From positions 1 to 6,509 of the forward strand of contig CACZOG010000061.1 in the NCBI GenBank assembly GCA_902782715.1: a DNA stretch of 6,509 nucleotides, in the 5' to 3' direction. Both the position numbers and the translations under genes were made by a program. Shown one piece after another: positions 5,487 through 6,509 of this stretch. Under the pieces are notes generated by a model, which did not search any database, had not been told where the DNA came from, and worked only from the letters and a program-made list of their open reading frames with translations. This stretch comes from an uncultured Lachnospiraceae bacterium (GTDB lineage: Bacteria > Bacillota > Clostridia > Lachnospirales > Lachnospiraceae). How positions within the stretch are numbered: position 1 is the first letter of the stretch; each line of letters starts with the position of its first letter.

Positions 5487-6209
5487 CTATTTTATGATCT
5501 TCTTTATAAAAGAATCATCCGCTTCCTTAAATTTCTTTTTTATCTGCTTAATGATCCGCTCTTTAGACTCTTCGGGAGACTCCTTGTAAGCCGAAGTTAC
5601 ATGCTTATATCCGTAAATCTGCTCGGGCTTCGCATATATCGCAACATCCCATCCGTATTCTTCGCCGTGTTTATTGACTCTCTTCTTAAAATCACGCATG
5701 CAAAGATATGTCATCATCTGAAGGTCAGCCATTGTTCCTTCGAAATTTTTAAGACCGCCTTTTCCAAAGCCTGCTGCCGTCTTAATCTCATACGAAAAAA
5801 GTCTCGTATCATCTTCGAACAGATCCATTATCTTCTTCTGTCTTACATTAGCTTTCCCGTCATCCCAGAGCGAATCGAAATCATATCCGTCACGACGCAT
5901 GTTGGCAAAATACGGAAACCATTTCTTCGAAACAAAACCAGCCTTCTTTCCGAAGAACTTACCATATGCGATCTTTCCCTCTCTGGCTATTACTGCTCTC
6001 CACTCCCATGGGTCTTTGGATGCATCTCCTGCCCACCAGTATTCGGGATCCGTATGTTCTTCAACGGAGAATCCGGGAATTCCGATCTCAAAAAGGGGCA
6101 GAAAGCCTACCTTTTCGATATATTCTACAAGTTCATCTACATTATGAAAGCATCCTTCATCGTTCCAATCGATGCCGTGTAAAGTCCATTGTCCGTTAAT
6201 CTCTTCCAT
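5487..6209 (-). CDS. AlkZ-related protein (DNA glycosylase-like family)
   Basis: This 240-aa protein matches from memory a Firmicutes family annotated as AlkZ-related. Features of that family include FHNVDELVEYIEKVGFLPLF (21-40), the aromatic WWAGDASKDPWEWR (58-71), IAYGKFFGKKAGFVSKKWFPYFANMRRDGYDFD (80-112) and the Gly-rich GFGKGGLKNFEGT (147-159) before a helix ADLQMMTYL. AlkZ itself is a HTH_42-fold DNA glycosylase that unhooks interstrand crosslinks through a QxQ motif; I see no QxQ here, so glycosylase activity cannot be assumed. The C-terminus (about 210-240) is a highly basic helix. There is no signal peptide. The start at 6209 has AAGAGG 5 nt upstream, and the gene begins 12 nt after the stop of the ketosamine kinase. 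The family name is an assignment from recalled similarity, not a search. Confidence 0.75.
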   Translation of the reverse strand: MEEINGQWTLHGIDWNDEGCFHNVDELVEYIEKVGFLPLFEIGIPGFSVEEHTDPEYWWAGDASKDPWEWRAVIAREGKIAYGKFFGKKAGFVSKKWFPYFANMRRDGYDFDSLWDDGKANVRQKKIMDLFEDDTRLFSYEIKTAAGFGKGGLKNFEGTMADLQMMTYLCMRDFKKRVNKHGEEYGWDVAIYAKPEQIYGYKHVTSAYKESPEESKERIIKQIKKKFKEADDSFIKKIIK

Positions 6210-6221
6210 TTTAGCCTCTTC

Positions 6222-6509
6222 TCATCCTGCATAATAAAGTATGGTATTTATCGCTGAATACAGATAATCTCCGCCGAAAATGTTGTAATGGTTAAGCACA
6301 TGATAGAGATTATACAAATCCCTTCTGTCCCTGTAACCTTCCTTCATCGGGATCTTCTCATAATATGCCTTATAAAAAGCTCCCGCCATCGGAGAGAAAA
6401 GCTCGGTCATAGCAATATCCGACTCATAAAAGCCCACATACGCAGCCGGATCAAAAATAACCGCCCTTCCTGTCTTATCGATAAAATAATTACCTCCCCA
6501 CATGTCCCC
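6222..6509 (-). CDS. Fructosamine/ketosamine-3-kinase family protein, C-terminal part (cut by window edge)
   Basis: The last 95 codons are in the window; the N-terminal two thirds lie beyond position 6509, and the reading frame is open to the edge (GGG GAC precede the ATG at 6503, so that ATG is internal). The fragment begins in the catalytic loop GDMWGGN, the counterpart of HGDLWxGN in this APH-fold kinase family, with the catalytic Asp at fragment residue 2. The metal-binding Asp follows in FDPAAYVG (residue 20), then ESDIAMTELF and YNLYHVLNHYNIFGG, all family hallmarks. Members phosphorylate sugar amines such as fructosamines or ribulosamines on glycated proteins or free amines so the adduct decays; bacterial members often prefer ribulosamines. 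The stop TGA is 12 nt before the AlkZ-related start, so this is the upstream gene of the operon seen here. Confidence 0.93.
   Translation of the reverse strand, partial: GDMWGGNYFIDKTGRAVIFDPAAYVGFYESDIAMTELFSPMAGAFYKAYYEKIPMKEGYRDRRDLYNLYHVLNHYNIFGGDYLYSAINTILYYAG

Noticed and set aside
5199..6182. 327-aa plus-strand open reading frame
   Set aside because: It runs antisense across three well-supported minus-strand genes with good ribosome sites and overlaps. Its composition (many Ile, Phe, Leu, Arg, Cys) is what antisense of acidic, lysine-rich coding gives, and it matches no family.

Overview
The window comes from a moderately AT-rich, low-GC Gram-positive chromosome. It is most likely a Clostridia / Lachnospiraceae-type gut or rumen bacterium; this rests on strong AGGAGG-type Shine-Dalgarno sites, sigma-A-like promoters, a cytoplasmic GH43 hemicellulase and protein families common in Clostridia. 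The taxonomic call is inference. Every gene I can support lies on the minus strand, so the biology reads from position 6509 down to 1.

Layout in reading order. (1) 6509-4052 is a tight four-gene operon: the C-terminal end of a fructosamine/ketosamine-3-kinase family protein (cut by the window edge), a 240-aa AlkZ-related protein, a 72-aa protein of unknown function, and a 405-aa protein with an N-terminal macro (ADP-ribose-binding) domain and a C-terminal helix-turn-helix-like domain. Junctions are 12 nt, 9 nt (with the ribosome site touching the previous stop) and an 11-nt overlap. The operon ends at a good intrinsic terminator at 4023-4047. (2) 3954-3280 is a single gene for a small cytoplasmic von Willebrand A (VWA) protein with an intact MIDAS metal site. 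(3) 3135-2428 is a two-gene unit: a membrane-anchored protein with a CxxC/CxxC zinc-ribbon-like motif and a very acidic tail, followed by a 52-aa acidic microprotein with one EF-hand/dockerin-like calcium loop. It has its own promoter and ends in an 18-bp stem terminator at 2382-2422. (4) 2261-174 is a two-gene unit: an unrecognised 157-aa protein and a two-domain GH43 glycosidase (beta-xylosidase/arabinofuranosidase type), behind an extended -10 promoter. (5) 109-1 is the start of a lipoprotein gene with its own promoter.

How the genes may work together. The first operon joins a kinase family that repairs glycated amines, a protein related to DNA glycosylases, and an ADP-ribose-recognising domain tied to a possible DNA-binding domain. 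This suggests a damage-response module for sugar or ADP-ribose adducts on macromolecules; that is inference from neighbourhood, not shown by the sequence. The GH43 enzyme lacks a signal peptide, so it probably trims imported xylan- or arabinoxylan-derived oligosaccharides in the cytoplasm. Intergenic stretches are all under 300 bases and hold mainly promoters, ribosome sites and terminators.
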